Under the pieces are notes generated by a model. The model saw only the letters and a list, made by a program, of their open reading frames with translations. It did no database searches and was not told where the DNA came from. DNA of 64,000 bases from Poriferisodalis sp026713105 (GTDB lineage: Bacteria; Actinomycetota; Acidimicrobiia; Acidimicrobiales; Poriferisodalaceae). The stretch is from contig OZ220472.1 in the NCBI GenBank assembly GCA_965115995.1, positions 3,100,001-3,164,000 on the forward strand, in the 5' to 3' direction. Every line of letters begins with the position of its first letter. Position 1 is the stretch's first letter. Shown piece by piece: positions 43,855-51,976 of this stretch. A program made the position numbers and the translations under genes.

Positions 43855-44679
43855 TCATGTTGAGGGGCGCAGGCGGATCTCCGTGCCTGCGGCAAAGCCC
43901 AGGTGCGCCGCGCTCCCGCCGGCCACCGTGAGCTCAAGCAGACCGAATGGATCATCGGACAGCGCGAGGCTGACCGCGCCGGCTGCGCCCGCGGGCGCCA
44001 CCTGGACCGACTGCGCGTTCGCTTCGGCCGGGTGTGAACCGGTTGCGATGGCTGTCCATTCCGCGACCAGGAGATCGCCGAGCGGTGCCACCGTCTCGCG
44101 GTCGACGTTGAGCTGGATCGTGCCCCAGCGCGTGACCGACAGCACTTCGGCAGTCACCGAACCGTCGTCTTCGACGCGCGGAACCGCAACCAGGGACGGC
44201 AGCAGCAGCGTCGATTCAATGGGCGAGCCCAGCGCCTCGATCGGCTCACCGGCCGCGAGGCGACCGGCCGCAGTTGCGAGCACGTCACGCGCCGGGTGAA
44301 GCACCGATGGTGGGTCACCGCAGCCGGGAACATCGATGCGGACTGCCATGTCTGCGCCGCCGACTGCCGCTGTTGCCGCCGCCAGCACGCCGCTGTCTGG
44401 GCCCACCAAGATCGACTGGCCGCCGCCGACCGAGACAGCGATGGCGGGTCTGTCCAATCGGCGACCCAATGACGCCAGCACGACCCCAGGCGCGAGGTGC
44501 GGCACGCTGCGCACCAACATCAGCGCCGCGGTGCGCGAATCGCCCGGATCGATCTCGTGGCACAGGTCGATCACGGCGGCGTGGGGAGCGGCCTGGCGCA
44601 CGATCGAATGGATGACACCCACCGATTCGTCTGCGGTACCGAGATCACTTAGGAGGGTGACGGTGTCAAAGCCCGTCAC
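43855..44679 (-). CDS. SAM hydroxide adenosyltransferase (DUF62-type), divergent
   Basis: A 274-residue protein of the SAM hydrolase/chlorinase-fluorinase family. The N-terminal TLLSDLGTADESVGVIHSIV and the block ILVGPDSGVLAAA are typical. Two conserved sites are changed: the usual FHGRD-F reads LHPARDVL, and the usual D-x-F-G-N-x-x-T-N reads TRWGTIQLNV. Members split SAM to adenosine and methionine. Whether this divergent copy is active is open. A C-terminal domain of about 90 residues (beta-rich, ending FAAGTEIRLRPST) completes the two-domain architecture. Confidence 0.82.
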   Translation of the reverse strand: MTGFDTVTLLSDLGTADESVGVIHSIVRQAAPHAAVIDLCHEIDPGDSRTAALMLVRSVPHLAPGVVLASLGRRLDRPAIAVSVGGGQSILVGPDSGVLAAATAAVGGADMAVRIDVPGCGDPPSVLHPARDVLATAAGRLAAGEPIEALGSPIESTLLLPSLVAVPRVEDDGSVTAEVLSVTRWGTIQLNVDRETVAPLGDLLVAEWTAIATGSHPAEANAQSVQVAPAGAAGAVSLALSDDPFGLLELTVAGGSAAHLGFAAGTEIRLRPST

Positions 44680-44710
44680 GACTGCAGACCGTCTCGTGGC
44701 GACACCCTTA

Positions 44711-44823
44711 TTTCCCGCTCTCGTTCGCTGCGCTCACGGGCCGCTCGGGCCACGGCTTCGCCCTGTGCTTCCCGCTCTAGCTCGCTTCGCTCGCGGGCCG
44801 CTCGGGCCCGGGGCTCAGCCTCT
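44711..44823 (+). repeat. Two diverged copies of the 83-bp repeat in tandem
   Basis: 44711-44762 matches the core of copy 1 (TTTCCCGCTC...CACGGCTTCGCC) with one substitution and one missing base. 44769-44823 is a more diverged second unit with the same CGGGCCGCTCGGGCC core and the same AGCCTCT end. The pair fills the gap between the SAM hydrolase start and the proC stop. Confidence 0.7.
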
Positions 44824-44833
44824 GGGATTCTGA

Positions 44834-45625
44834 TCACGCTGCGCCGAGTTCGGCGGAACGGCGGGTAGCGGCTTCGATAGCCGCAGCGAATGCAGCGCGC
44901 ACACCGTGACGTTCCAGCTCGCGAAGCCCGGCTGCGGTGGTGCCGCCGGGCGATGTCACATCGGCTCGCAGATCGGCAGGCGAACGCCCTTCGGCCAGCA
45001 ATGTCGCTGAGCCGAGCAAGGTCTGGATGGCCAGTTCGGTAGCCACGGGACGGCTCAGACCCATGAGGACGCCCGCTTCGATCATCGCTTCGGCCACAAG
45101 GAAGACGTACGCCGGACCCGATCCTGACAAACCAGTCACAGCGTCCATCAGGTGCTCAGAGACGCGCGCGACTTTGCCGACCGACCCGAGGATCTCGCTG
45201 GCCCAGTCAAGGTCGGCATCGGAAGCGTGCTCGTTCGCGCAGATGGCCGCCGCCCCTTCCGACACCAACGCGGGCGTGTTGGGCATGGCGCGCACGATGG
45301 GAGTGCCGCTGCGGGCCGCGCCGCCCAGCGTTGCGAGCGTCACACCTGCGGCAATGGAGAGGATGCGGTCGGTGCCGGCCGCGGTGACAGCAGACGCAAC
45401 AGTCGGGATCACGTCGGGCTTGGTCGCCAGGATGGCACCCGCCGAGGCCGCGATTTCGTCCGTGACGGCGACGCCATAGCGGTCTGCCAGCTCATCGCGG
45501 CGGGCGGGAATCGGCTCTGAGACGCAGATGCTCTGGACATTGCGGCCCGCGGCGAGCAATCCGCCCAGCAGCGCTTCGCCCATCTTGCCGCCGCCGACGA
45601 TCAGCAGATCGATCCTCTCAGCCAT
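44834..45625 (-). CDS. proC: Pyrroline-5-carboxylate reductase
   Basis: A 263-residue NADPH enzyme of proline synthesis. The nucleotide loop LLIVGGGKMGEALLGGLL opens the protein. The late signature VTGLSGSGPAYVFLVAEAMIEAGVLMGLSR and the block SPGGTTAAGLRELERHGVRAAF are diagnostic. The start is ATG 45625; a frame extension upstream lacks family sequence. It has no other proline gene beside it. Confidence 0.94.
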   Translation of the reverse strand: MAERIDLLIVGGGKMGEALLGGLLAAGRNVQSICVSEPIPARRDELADRYGVAVTDEIAASAGAILATKPDVIPTVASAVTAAGTDRILSIAAGVTLATLGGAARSGTPIVRAMPNTPALVSEGAAAICANEHASDADLDWASEILGSVGKVARVSEHLMDAVTGLSGSGPAYVFLVAEAMIEAGVLMGLSRPVATELAIQTLLGSATLLAEGRSPADLRADVTSPGGTTAAGLRELERHGVRAAFAAAIEAATRRSAELGAA

Positions 45626-45672
45626 GCGGTCACGGTACCGGACGGCATCGGGACCCCTGCTGAGCAGGCGGT

Positions 45673-45736
45673 GCCGGGGCACTCGCAGTCAGTGAGTGGA
45701 GCACTTCCCTGCATGCCTGCTGGCGAGTGCCCCGGC
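45673..45736. terminator. 14-bp perfect inverted repeat between a YbjN gene and proC
   Basis: GCCGGGGCACTCGC at 45673-45686 pairs perfectly with GCGAGTGCCCCGGC at 45723-45736. The 36-base loop holds a small AGTG/CACT stem. It lies in the 163-bp gap after the YbjN-domain gene and before proC, on the same strand. The long stem and the position support a terminator, although there is no U tract. Confidence 0.5.
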
Positions 45737-45788
45737 GAACGCCAAATCAATCAGAAAACTATGAAAGACATCAAATGGTTTTCGGGAT

Positions 45789-46265
45789 CTACTTCTGGAA
45801 GCCCAGCCGGACGAGCGTCGTGAAGTCACGCTCGATGTACGCCCACAGCGACCCGACAATCCGGTCCATCTCGTCCTCGTCGACGCAGTGGGTAGGCAGT
45901 TCTCCCGTCACATACAGCGCATCCTCGGGACCGACGCCGTACTGGGCACCCACCAGCGAGTAGTTGCGTCGCAGAACGAAGTCGGCAACCTGATCTGCTC
46001 GAAGCTGTGGGGCAGGAAGGACGTAGGACTCATAGGCCAGCGTGCGTTGGCGCAGCGTCAACCAGATGGCGATGACATCGCGGGATTCCCCCGCAAGACG
46101 CACGTACCAGCGGCGCGGCACCTCGGAGTCACGGGTCACGTCCAGCAGCATCGGTCGCTCATCGGGAGCGCCGTGAGACTGTGAGCGAGCCCATTCGGCC
46201 AGCCAGTCGTCCATGCGGGCCTCGAGCTGATCGAGCTCGGCGGCGGTTGCCGGGCGACGAGTCAT
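45789..46265 (-). CDS. YbjN-domain protein
   Basis: A 158-residue protein of the YbjN/secretion-chaperone-like fold, which is common beside mshA in actinobacteria. The sequence has WYVRLAGESRDVIAIWLTLRQRTLAYESYV, NYSLVGAQYGVGPEDALYVTGEL and a C-terminal helix DEDEMDRIVGSLWAYIERDF. The start is ATG 46265; a longer frame upstream overlaps mshA. The function is unknown. It follows mshA by 19 bases. Confidence 0.82.
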   Translation of the reverse strand: MTRRPATAAELDQLEARMDDWLAEWARSQSHGAPDERPMLLDVTRDSEVPRRWYVRLAGESRDVIAIWLTLRQRTLAYESYVLPAPQLRADQVADFVLRRNYSLVGAQYGVGPEDALYVTGELPTHCVDEDEMDRIVGSLWAYIERDFTTLVRLGFQK

Positions 46266-46284
46266 GGTGCGACCGACCCGAGAT

Positions 46285-47556
46285 TCACAGGCAAGCGACA
46301 AGCTCTCGTCGGCCCGCGGCGTCGAGCACGTCCAGTGCTGCCGCCGCGCTCGCACGCCAGCTATAGCGCTCGGCGCGGCGAGAGCCGGCGTCGCCGAGGC
46401 GCAGCGCCAGCAGCGGATCGGTGAGGATGTCGGTGACGCGGCGGGCATACGCCTCGCCGCTGCGGCCAGCGATGAGGTAGCCGGTGCGTCCCTCGACAAC
46501 GTTGTCGCGCAAACCCCCGACGTCTGACGCGACGACCGGCGTCCCGCACGCCGCGGCCTCCAGAGCGACCAGTCCGAATGACTCGGATCGGCTCGGCACC
46601 AGGCACACATCAGCGGCCCGGTAATAGGTCGACAACAGGTGGTGCGGGAGAGGATCGACGAACTGCACACAGTGCGAGACCGCCAGATCGTCGGCCATAT
46701 TCGCCAGCCGGGCGAGCGTGGCGTGGCCTTGCGGACCGCTGGGTCCTCCCACGATGACGAGCTGCGCGTTGGCGCCCGCTGGGCCCCCAGCTCTCGTGGC
46801 GGCGAGGGTCTCGATCGCCAATTCGGCGCCCTTGAGCGGCTGCAACCGTCCGACGAACAGCAGCACCGGTCCGGGCGGAAGCCCGATTGCCGCGCGCGCG
46901 GCGTGTCGCTGACCTGGCGCGAACATGGCCCGGTCCACGCCGGGTGTCAGCACGTGAACTCGTTCTGGCGGTACGTCGTACAGCGATCTGAGCTGGCCCG
47001 CCTCCGCGTCTCCCGAGGTGAACACGGCGTCAGCGCAATCGATGACGCGCTGCTCGGCCTCGCCGCGGTGGCGCGGCTCGGCCTCACCGGTGCTCGCCTT
47101 GACTCGGCCCAGCGTGTGAAAGGTGACGGCCAGCGGGACATCGAGGCGGTGCTTCAGCTCGTGTCCGGCCAGGCCGCTCAACCAGTAGTGAGCGTGGATT
47201 GCGTCGACTGGCCGCCGAGCCAGGTGCTCGCCGACCCGATCAGCAAACGCTGCGACGACCGCGAGCAGGTCATTCTTGTCGAGCGATGGAGCACCGGCGT
47301 CGACGTGGGTGACGCTCAGCCCCGACTCGACTTCGATGTGGTCCGGTTGCGACGGATCGGTGCGACGGGTGTAGATGTCGCAATCGACCCCAAGATGGGC
47401 CAGCGCGGCGGTGAGCTCACGCACGTACACGTTCAAGCCGCCGCCGTCGCCGCTGCCTGGCTGGTGGAGCGGCGAAGTGTGCATGCACAGCACCGCAACT
47501 CTCGCGACGCGACCAGGTTCGCCCGGCACCTGAAGATCGGGAGCATCGGGGGTCAC
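46285..47556 (-). CDS. mshA: D-inositol-3-phosphate glycosyltransferase MshA
   Basis: A 423-residue GT4-family enzyme that transfers GlcNAc to inositol-3-phosphate, the first step of mycothiol synthesis. The N-terminal GSGDGGGLNVYVRELTAAL, AIHAHYWLSGLAGHEL, the donor-site LLFVGRLQPLKGAELAI and the E-x7-E motif SESFGLVALEAAACGTPVVA are canonical. Mycothiol is the thiol of actinobacteria, so the gene supports that assignment of the organism. The start is ATG 47556. Confidence 0.94.
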   Translation of the reverse strand: MTPDAPDLQVPGEPGRVARVAVLCMHTSPLHQPGSGDGGGLNVYVRELTAALAHLGVDCDIYTRRTDPSQPDHIEVESGLSVTHVDAGAPSLDKNDLLAVVAAFADRVGEHLARRPVDAIHAHYWLSGLAGHELKHRLDVPLAVTFHTLGRVKASTGEAEPRHRGEAEQRVIDCADAVFTSGDAEAGQLRSLYDVPPERVHVLTPGVDRAMFAPGQRHAARAAIGLPPGPVLLFVGRLQPLKGAELAIETLAATRAGGPAGANAQLVIVGGPSGPQGHATLARLANMADDLAVSHCVQFVDPLPHHLLSTYYRAADVCLVPSRSESFGLVALEAAACGTPVVASDVGGLRDNVVEGRTGYLIAGRSGEAYARRVTDILTDPLLALRLGDAGSRRAERYSWRASAAAALDVLDAAGRRELVACL

Positions 47557-47676
47557 GGCCGATAACGCTACGCAGATCGCCGGAAAAGCACGAACTCAGC
47601 GAGCCGCACCACGCCAGCGCGCCGCCGCGACCCCGCCGGTGCCGCTCTGGCGCAGCGATCAGAGCAGGGGCAGCGA

Positions 47677-48693
47677 TCAGACATTGAGCAGACCCAAGCC
47701 CCACATCCACACCAGCGCCGTGACGCTGAGCGAATCGATCCTGCGTACAGCCCACTCCCCCCTCAGGCGCTGCCGCGCTCGGTGGAGCCCGCCGGCGAGC
47801 CGTGACTCGCTGCGGCCGACGGCTGATCGGCTCGCAGCATCGGCCCCATCCCGCAGTCGCTCCCGGGGTCGTGCGGCGATCGCTGTGTTCGTTCGGGCAA
47901 TGGCAGGGCCGAGCGGCAGCGTCACCGCAGCGAGCAGGCCAAACCTGATGACGTCGGTGGGTGCGAAGGGCGGCACGCTCAAACCGGTCAGCGCAAAGAT
48001 CGCGATCGCGGCTGCGACCACCCCGACCAGGGGGCCCCGCACACTCGGCGGCCGACCCGCCGCGCTGAGGTGATTGCCAGCGTCGTAGATCGCAGCCGCG
48101 CTCACGAGTACGAGTGCCGCGCCGAGCGAGTAGCGGGCGACCGCCGCCGCACACGCAGCGGTGACGCCGACCTGCATCCACGTGCGGACCAGCAGTCCCG
48201 CACGGGCCAGGAATGGCGGTGGGGACGAGTGATCTGCGGACGGTGTGTTGGTGCCGGAGCGGCCGGGCCTCAAGGCACCGACCACGATGAAGCTGGCCAC
48301 AACGGCTGCGCCGAGCACGGCTCCTGCCAAGCGGGTGTCGAGGACGCCCGCGAACCCGACTGCACCGGCCAACGCGGCCGCCGGCAGCCGATAACTCGGG
48401 TGCAGCGTGGGCTGTGCGGACGCCCCGCCGGCGCCCGGCGAAGAACGTGGCGCATTGGTACTGCTGCGAACGCTTGCGGCTTGCCAAGCTCCCACCATGG
48501 CGATCGCCGTCATGGTGAGCCCGAACGTCAAGGCTCCCGCCCACAGCGCACCGATCAGCACCCCGAACCAGATCAACCCAGCACTGATGGTGGCATCACC
48601 CAACGCGACCGCCGGCCCAATCCACAGCACTGCTGCGGGGAGTGACGCCGGTCTGAGACCCGGCGACGCTGCCACCGTGCCCCCGCCGCTCAA
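47677..48693 (-). CDS. Multi-pass membrane protein of unknown function
   Basis: A 338-residue protein with about eight hydrophobic segments (near 18-38, 45-65, 112-130, 135-150, 170-185, 190-205, 225-240, 250-265) and a basic stretch near 285-320. The line LVSAAAIYDAGNHLSAAG recalls bacterial CDP-alcohol or cytidylyltransferase membrane proteins, but I do not find the CdsA signature, so I make no assignment. It overlaps the MoaD-like gene by four bases, so the two are probably cotranslated. The C-terminus (VRRIDSLSVTALVWMWGL) ends in another short hydrophobic piece. Confidence 0.75.
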   Translation of the reverse strand: MSGGGTVAASPGLRPASLPAAVLWIGPAVALGDATISAGLIWFGVLIGALWAGALTFGLTMTAIAMVGAWQAASVRSSTNAPRSSPGAGGASAQPTLHPSYRLPAAALAGAVGFAGVLDTRLAGAVLGAAVVASFIVVGALRPGRSGTNTPSADHSSPPPFLARAGLLVRTWMQVGVTAACAAAVARYSLGAALVLVSAAAIYDAGNHLSAAGRPPSVRGPLVGVVAAAIAIFALTGLSVPPFAPTDVIRFGLLAAVTLPLGPAIARTNTAIAARPRERLRDGADAASRSAVGRSESRLAGGLHRARQRLRGEWAVRRIDSLSVTALVWMWGLGLLNV

Positions 48694-48932
48694 CCGCCCG
48701 ATACCGGCGGAAGGACAGCGATCTCGTCTCCAGCGCTGAGCTGTGCCCCTTCGAGCGCCGGTTCGCCGTTCAACCAGACCCGGCTGGCCGCCAGCACGGC
48801 GGTGAAGCCATCGCCAAACGTCGCCATTGCCCAGTCCAGTGCCTCGGCGACCGACGACGCCTCTGTCTGGGTGCTGCCGACGCCAGCCGCTTCGCGCGCC
48901 CCTGCGAACAGGCGGATCGTCACCGTCGGCAT
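48690..48932 (-). CDS. MoaD/ThiS-like ubiquitin-fold protein
   Basis: An 80-residue beta-grasp protein that ends in the diagnostic Gly-Gly (PPVSGG). It has VTIRLFAGAREAAGVG at the start and AGDEIAVLPPVSGG at the end. These proteins carry sulfur as a thiocarboxylate in molybdopterin or thiazole synthesis. The start is ATG 48932; an upstream ATG at 48953 would add seven residues. No molybdenum or thiamine gene is nearby, so the partner enzyme is unknown. It overlaps the next membrane protein gene. Confidence 0.85.
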   Translation of the reverse strand: MPTVTIRLFAGAREAAGVGSTQTEASSVAEALDWAMATFGDGFTAVLAASRVWLNGEPALEGAQLSAGDEIAVLPPVSGG

Positions 48933-48983
48933 CGCCGTGATGCTACCGATCACTGTGGCGACGGCCCGCTACGGTCAGGCGCC

Positions 48984-49688
48984 GTGACACAGCATTCAGA
49001 GTTGCTGGCGGTGCGACACGGCCAATCCGAATGGAATCTGCGCGGCCGCTGGCAAGGACAGGCCGATCCTGCATTGACCAATCTCGGTGAACGGCAAGCC
49101 GAGATTGCCGCCGATGCCCTAGCGGCGACGCTCGCGGCTGCGGACGACAGCTGGCGAACGCCGGTGATGCACGGACGCGACCTGCATACCGGTCGGCATG
49201 CATTCGACCTGCCCGCATTCGACCTCATCGTGGCGAGCGACCTGCAACGTGCGCGCCGGACTGCGGAGATCATCGCGAAGCAGCTAGGAGTCAGCGAGGT
49301 CGTGGCCGACGACGCACTGCGCGAGCGCAGTGCGGGGCCTTGGGAAGGCCTCACTCGAGCGGAGATCGACGAGGGTTGGCCTGGCGATGTCGCAGCTAGG
49401 CGATGGCCGCCCGGATTCGAGTCTGAGGACAGCATCGCCCGGCGGCTGCTGCCGGCATTGCAGCGTCATCTTTCTGTGTGCGGGCGTGTTCTGCTGGTAG
49501 GCCACGCAGGTGTGCTCAAGACGATCGACGCACGAGTGGGCCTCGGTGACGATCGGGTGCCGAACCTGGCAGGCCGCTGGTTCTGGCTCGACGGGGCAGC
49601 CGCTGACGCGACGTGGAACTGGGATCAGCTGGAGCCCCGCAACCGGGTCGAATTGGTTTCCTCCGACATCGACCTCATGATCGAGTAG
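48984..49688 (+). CDS. Histidine phosphatase family protein
   Basis: A 234-residue phosphoglycerate mutase-like phosphatase. The catalytic motif VRHGQSEWN (R11, H12) and LTNLGERQAE are at the start. SDLQRARRTAEIIAKQL, LRERSAGPWEGLTRAEID and VLLVGHAGVLKTI (second His) follow. The start is GTG 48984. The substrate is not evident from the sequence; the WLDGAAADATWNWDQ end is unspecific. Confidence 0.86.
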   Translation: MTQHSELLAVRHGQSEWNLRGRWQGQADPALTNLGERQAEIAADALAATLAAADDSWRTPVMHGRDLHTGRHAFDLPAFDLIVASDLQRARRTAEIIAKQLGVSEVVADDALRERSAGPWEGLTRAEIDEGWPGDVAARRWPPGFESEDSIARRLLPALQRHLSVCGRVLLVGHAGVLKTIDARVGLGDDRVPNLAGRWFWLDGAAADATWNWDQLEPRNRVELVSSDIDLMIE

Positions 49689-49725
49689 CTGGCCCAGGCC
49701 GCACAGGCGCACGCGGGAGTGACGT

Positions 49726-49998
49726 TCAGGACTCGGTGAGCCAATCCGTGGCAACTGCGGGATCGATGTCGTCGTCCGCCAGCAGGCCCAGGGTTCGCTC
49801 CGCCCGTTCCAGATCGTCCTCGATGGTGTCGAGTTCGTCATCGCTGAGCAGTTCCGGCTGCAGTTCCGACTGGGGCGGCCCAGCACGCAACCCATCGGGC
49901 GAAGGCGGCTCTTCGGACCCGGATTCGGGGGACACCGTCGTCAGGCTAGAGCGAGAACCCTCGCCAGTAGCCTCGATACGAGTACCGGAGCGCCGCAT
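49726..49998 (-). CDS. Small acidic conserved-type protein
   Basis: A 90-residue frame of unknown function. The first 45 residues are polar with several Pro and Ser; the second half is a clear amphipathic helix, DDELDTIEDDLERAERTLGLL, that recalls DksA/TraR-like helices but lacks cysteines. It lies just before the tRNA-Lys gene on the opposite strand and converges on the phosphatase gene. Existence is supported by its composition and lack of overlap, not by a family match. Confidence 0.5.
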   Translation of the reverse strand: MRRSGTRIEATGEGSRSSLTTVSPESGSEEPPSPDGLRAGPPQSELQPELLSDDELDTIEDDLERAERTLGLLADDDIDPAVATDWLTES

Positions 49999-50015
49999 CG
50001 GCGCCTACCGACGGC

Positions 50016-50088
50016 GGGCCGCTAGCTCATCAGGTAGAGCAGGGGACTTTTAATCCCAAGGCGCCGGGTTCGAGTCCCGGGCGGCCTA
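50016..50088 (+). tRNA. tRNA-Lys (anticodon TTT)
   Basis: A 73-nt tRNA. The acceptor stem is GGGCCGC with GCGGCCT, whose first pair is G-U. The D arm is GCTC...GAGC, and the anticodon loop CTTTTAA places TTT at 50049-50051. The T arm is CCGGG-TTCGAGT-CCCGG. The discriminator base is A and CC follows, so the final A of CCA is not encoded. The first anticodon-stem pair is a mismatch (G-A). Confidence 0.95.
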
Positions 50089-50107
50089 CCGCACCGGCAC
50101 ACCGCCA

Positions 50108-50154
50108 CCGCTAGCTCATCAAGCAGAGCAGGCCCGCATCAACCCCAAGGCGCC
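50108..50154 (+). pseudogene. Decayed partial copy of tRNA-Lys
   Basis: 47 bp align without gaps to 50019-50065 of tRNA-Lys, with 37 identical positions: the 5' acceptor part, D arm, and the end of the anticodon arm are kept (CCGCTAGCTCATCA and CCCAAGGCGCC), while the anticodon region is changed to GGCCCGCATCAAC. The T arm and 3' acceptor are missing. It lies 20 bp after the intact tRNA and directly before dut. Confidence 0.7.
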
Positions 50155-50163
50155 TCACCTACA

Positions 50164-50610
50164 GTGCTCGCCGTGGTGGCTGTACCGATACGACGCCTCG
50201 ATCCGGACCTTCCGTTGCCGGCCTACGCGAAGCCCGGCGACGCGGGATGCGACCTGCTGGCCGCCGAAGCGGTCACGCTCGCCGCAGCCGGCGGTCGGGC
50301 CATGGTGCCAACGGGCATCGCCGTCGCGATCCCACCTGGCTATGCGGGCTTTGTGCAGCCTCGCAGCGGGCTGGCGTTGCGGCACGGTGTGACCTGCGTG
50401 AACTCACCCGGGTTGATCGACAGCGGATACCGGGACGAGCTACGGGTGCTGCTGTTGAATACCGACCCGACCAAGCCCTACGAGATCCAACGCGGCGACC
50501 GCATCGCCCAGTTGGTGATCCAGCGCATTTCCCAGGCCGAGTGGGACGAGGTGGATGCGCTCGACGAGACCGAGCGGGGCCTCGGGGGATTCGGGCACTC
50601 GGGTCGCTGA
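50164..50610 (+). CDS. dut: Deoxyuridine 5'-triphosphate nucleotidohydrolase
   Basis: A 148-residue trimeric dUTPase that makes dUMP and keeps uracil out of DNA. All five motifs are present: PGDAGCDL, VQPRSGLA, GLIDSGYRDELRV, GDRIAQLVI, and the C-terminal RGLGGFGHSG. GTG 50164 is the longest start; GTG 50173 and 50176 lie just after and are equally possible. It follows the tRNA remnant directly. Confidence 0.95.
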   Translation: MLAVVAVPIRRLDPDLPLPAYAKPGDAGCDLLAAEAVTLAAAGGRAMVPTGIAVAIPPGYAGFVQPRSGLALRHGVTCVNSPGLIDSGYRDELRVLLLNTDPTKPYEIQRGDRIAQLVIQRISQAEWDEVDALDETERGLGGFGHSGR

Positions 50611-50715
50611 GCCCGGACGATCATCCCGACTCGGCCCGTCGCTGGACCGTCCGCGAGCTTGGTTCGGGAGGCGACGCGAGCCTTCGTGTTACACCCCTTC
50701 GGTAGCCATGACTGC

Positions 50716-51006
50716 ATGACGACGAAGCCGCCGACACAGCAACCGCTGACGTTGTTTGACGCCTCGCAGTTCGAGTTCGAGGACGACTGCGCTGCCAAGA
50801 CGCCGGCTCGGCCGTCGCTCAAGGGGCTCGGAGCCAATGGCTTTGCTGTCGCAGGCAGCACCCTGAGGGTCGCAAGCGCCGAGGCGGCGCAAGCCCGCAG
50901 GCGCCGCGCACGCGCACGGCTGGCGAAACGTCGCTATCTCGCCGACACTGATGGCTATGAGCGCATCGAGCAGGCTCGTCGGGCGCTGCACCTCGTGGCC
51001 GACTAA
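50716..51006 (+). CDS. Small protein of unknown function with a basic helix
   Basis: A 96-residue frame from ATG 50716 (MTTKPPTQQPLTLFDASQFEFED). The first third is polar; the last 40 residues are an arginine-rich helix with EAAQARRRRARARLAKRR. It lies between dut and the converging K+ channel gene, and its stop is followed directly by an 83-bp repeat. I do not recognise a family. The start at 50716 is preferred over a GTG at 50659 because the extension reads as shadow sequence. Confidence 0.5.
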   Translation: MTTKPPTQQPLTLFDASQFEFEDDCAAKTPARPSLKGLGANGFAVAGSTLRVASAEAAQARRRRARARLAKRRYLADTDGYERIEQARRALHLVAD

Positions 51007-51088
51007 GAGGCTGAGCCGATAGGCGAAGCCGTGGCCCGAGCGGCCCGTGAGCGACAGCGAACAAGAGCGGGAAACAACAGGTGCGACA
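51006..51088 (-). repeat. 83-bp intergenic repeat, copy 2 (inverted)
   Basis: The reverse complement of this segment differs from 39272-39354 at one position in 83. It lies between the converging small gene and the K+ channel gene, as copy 1 does between the FAD reductase and hemL. The two copies face each other across 11.7 kb. Confidence 0.8.
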
Positions 51089-51117
51089 ACCGGATGGTTC
51101 ACCTATTGGCGCTTCCT

Positions 51118-51942
51118 CTAATGCTCGCCGTGTTCGGCCGCGTCCTGGTGCAAGGCAGCCGCGGCCATGTGCGCGCCGCCGATCAGGTGAGGGTTGATAA
51201 CGCGATCGGCGCCTGCTTGTTGCAGTTTCGGCAGCGCGTCCGCCGAGTTTGCTCTCGCCACTATGAACAGATGTGGGCACAGCGCGCGAGCGCTCAAGGA
51301 CACGTAGAGATTGTCGACATCGGAGTCCATCGCCAGCACCAGCGAATCGGCCCGCTCGATGCCGGCATTGCGCAGCGTTGCGTCGTCGGTGGCGTTGCCG
51401 AGCACCATGAAGCGATCGTCAGGGCCCACGTCGGGGTCGCGGTCGATGACGACCACCTCGGTGCCGGCGTCGGCCATGACCGCGGCGATAGCCCGGCCGA
51501 CCTGGCCGTAACCGCAGATGACCGAGTGACCGGACAGGTTGTCAATAGAACGCTGCATGCGTCGCCTCCTGACATGATCGTCGAGCCGCCCCTCGAACAG
51601 CATCTCGATGACAACGCCGATGGTGTAGAGCGAAGTGCCGGTGCCGAGCAGGATGAGCACGATCGTGAAGAGCTGGTAGCGACCTCCCACGTCCTCGGGG
51701 TCGCCGTAGCCGACGGTCGAGACTGTGATGACGGTTTGGTACAGCGCGTCGAGCACATCAAGGCCGAGCAGCACATAGCCCGTCGTGCCGGCCACCAAGA
51801 TGGCCAGCAGCACCGAGAGGCCGGCAATGAGCCGCTCGACAGGTTCAAGCCCTCCCGAGACAAGACGCCGCCGCGATTCGCTTCGGGTTCGCGAACGGCG
51901 GCGCGATCGCCGTCGTCGCAGCACGCCTTTCATCGATTGCAC
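51118..51942 (-). CDS. Two-helix potassium channel with RCK domain
   Basis: A 274-residue protein. The selectivity filter TVGYGD lies near residues 76-81, between two membrane helices (about 40-60 and 88-108). A Rossmann-type RCK N domain follows with VICGYGQVGRAIA near 141-153. The first 30 residues are very basic (RRRRSRRRSRTRSESRRR). The protein should pass K+ under control of a nucleotide or Ca2+ bound at the RCK domain. It is divergent from orn with only 34 bp between the starts. Confidence 0.9.
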   Translation of the reverse strand: MQSMKGVLRRRRSRRRSRTRSESRRRLVSGGLEPVERLIAGLSVLLAILVAGTTGYVLLGLDVLDALYQTVITVSTVGYGDPEDVGGRYQLFTIVLILLGTGTSLYTIGVVIEMLFEGRLDDHVRRRRMQRSIDNLSGHSVICGYGQVGRAIAAVMADAGTEVVVIDRDPDVGPDDRFMVLGNATDDATLRNAGIERADSLVLAMDSDVDNLYVSLSARALCPHLFIVARANSADALPKLQQAGADRVINPHLIGGAHMAAAALHQDAAEHGEH

Positions 51943-51976
51943 GCTATTGCGGCTAACAGCGCAGGTCGTGCCTACG

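Noticed and set aside
47677..48693. Phosphatidate cytidylyltransferase (CdsA)
   Set aside because: Some hydrophobic blocks recall this family but the CdsA C-terminal signature is absent.
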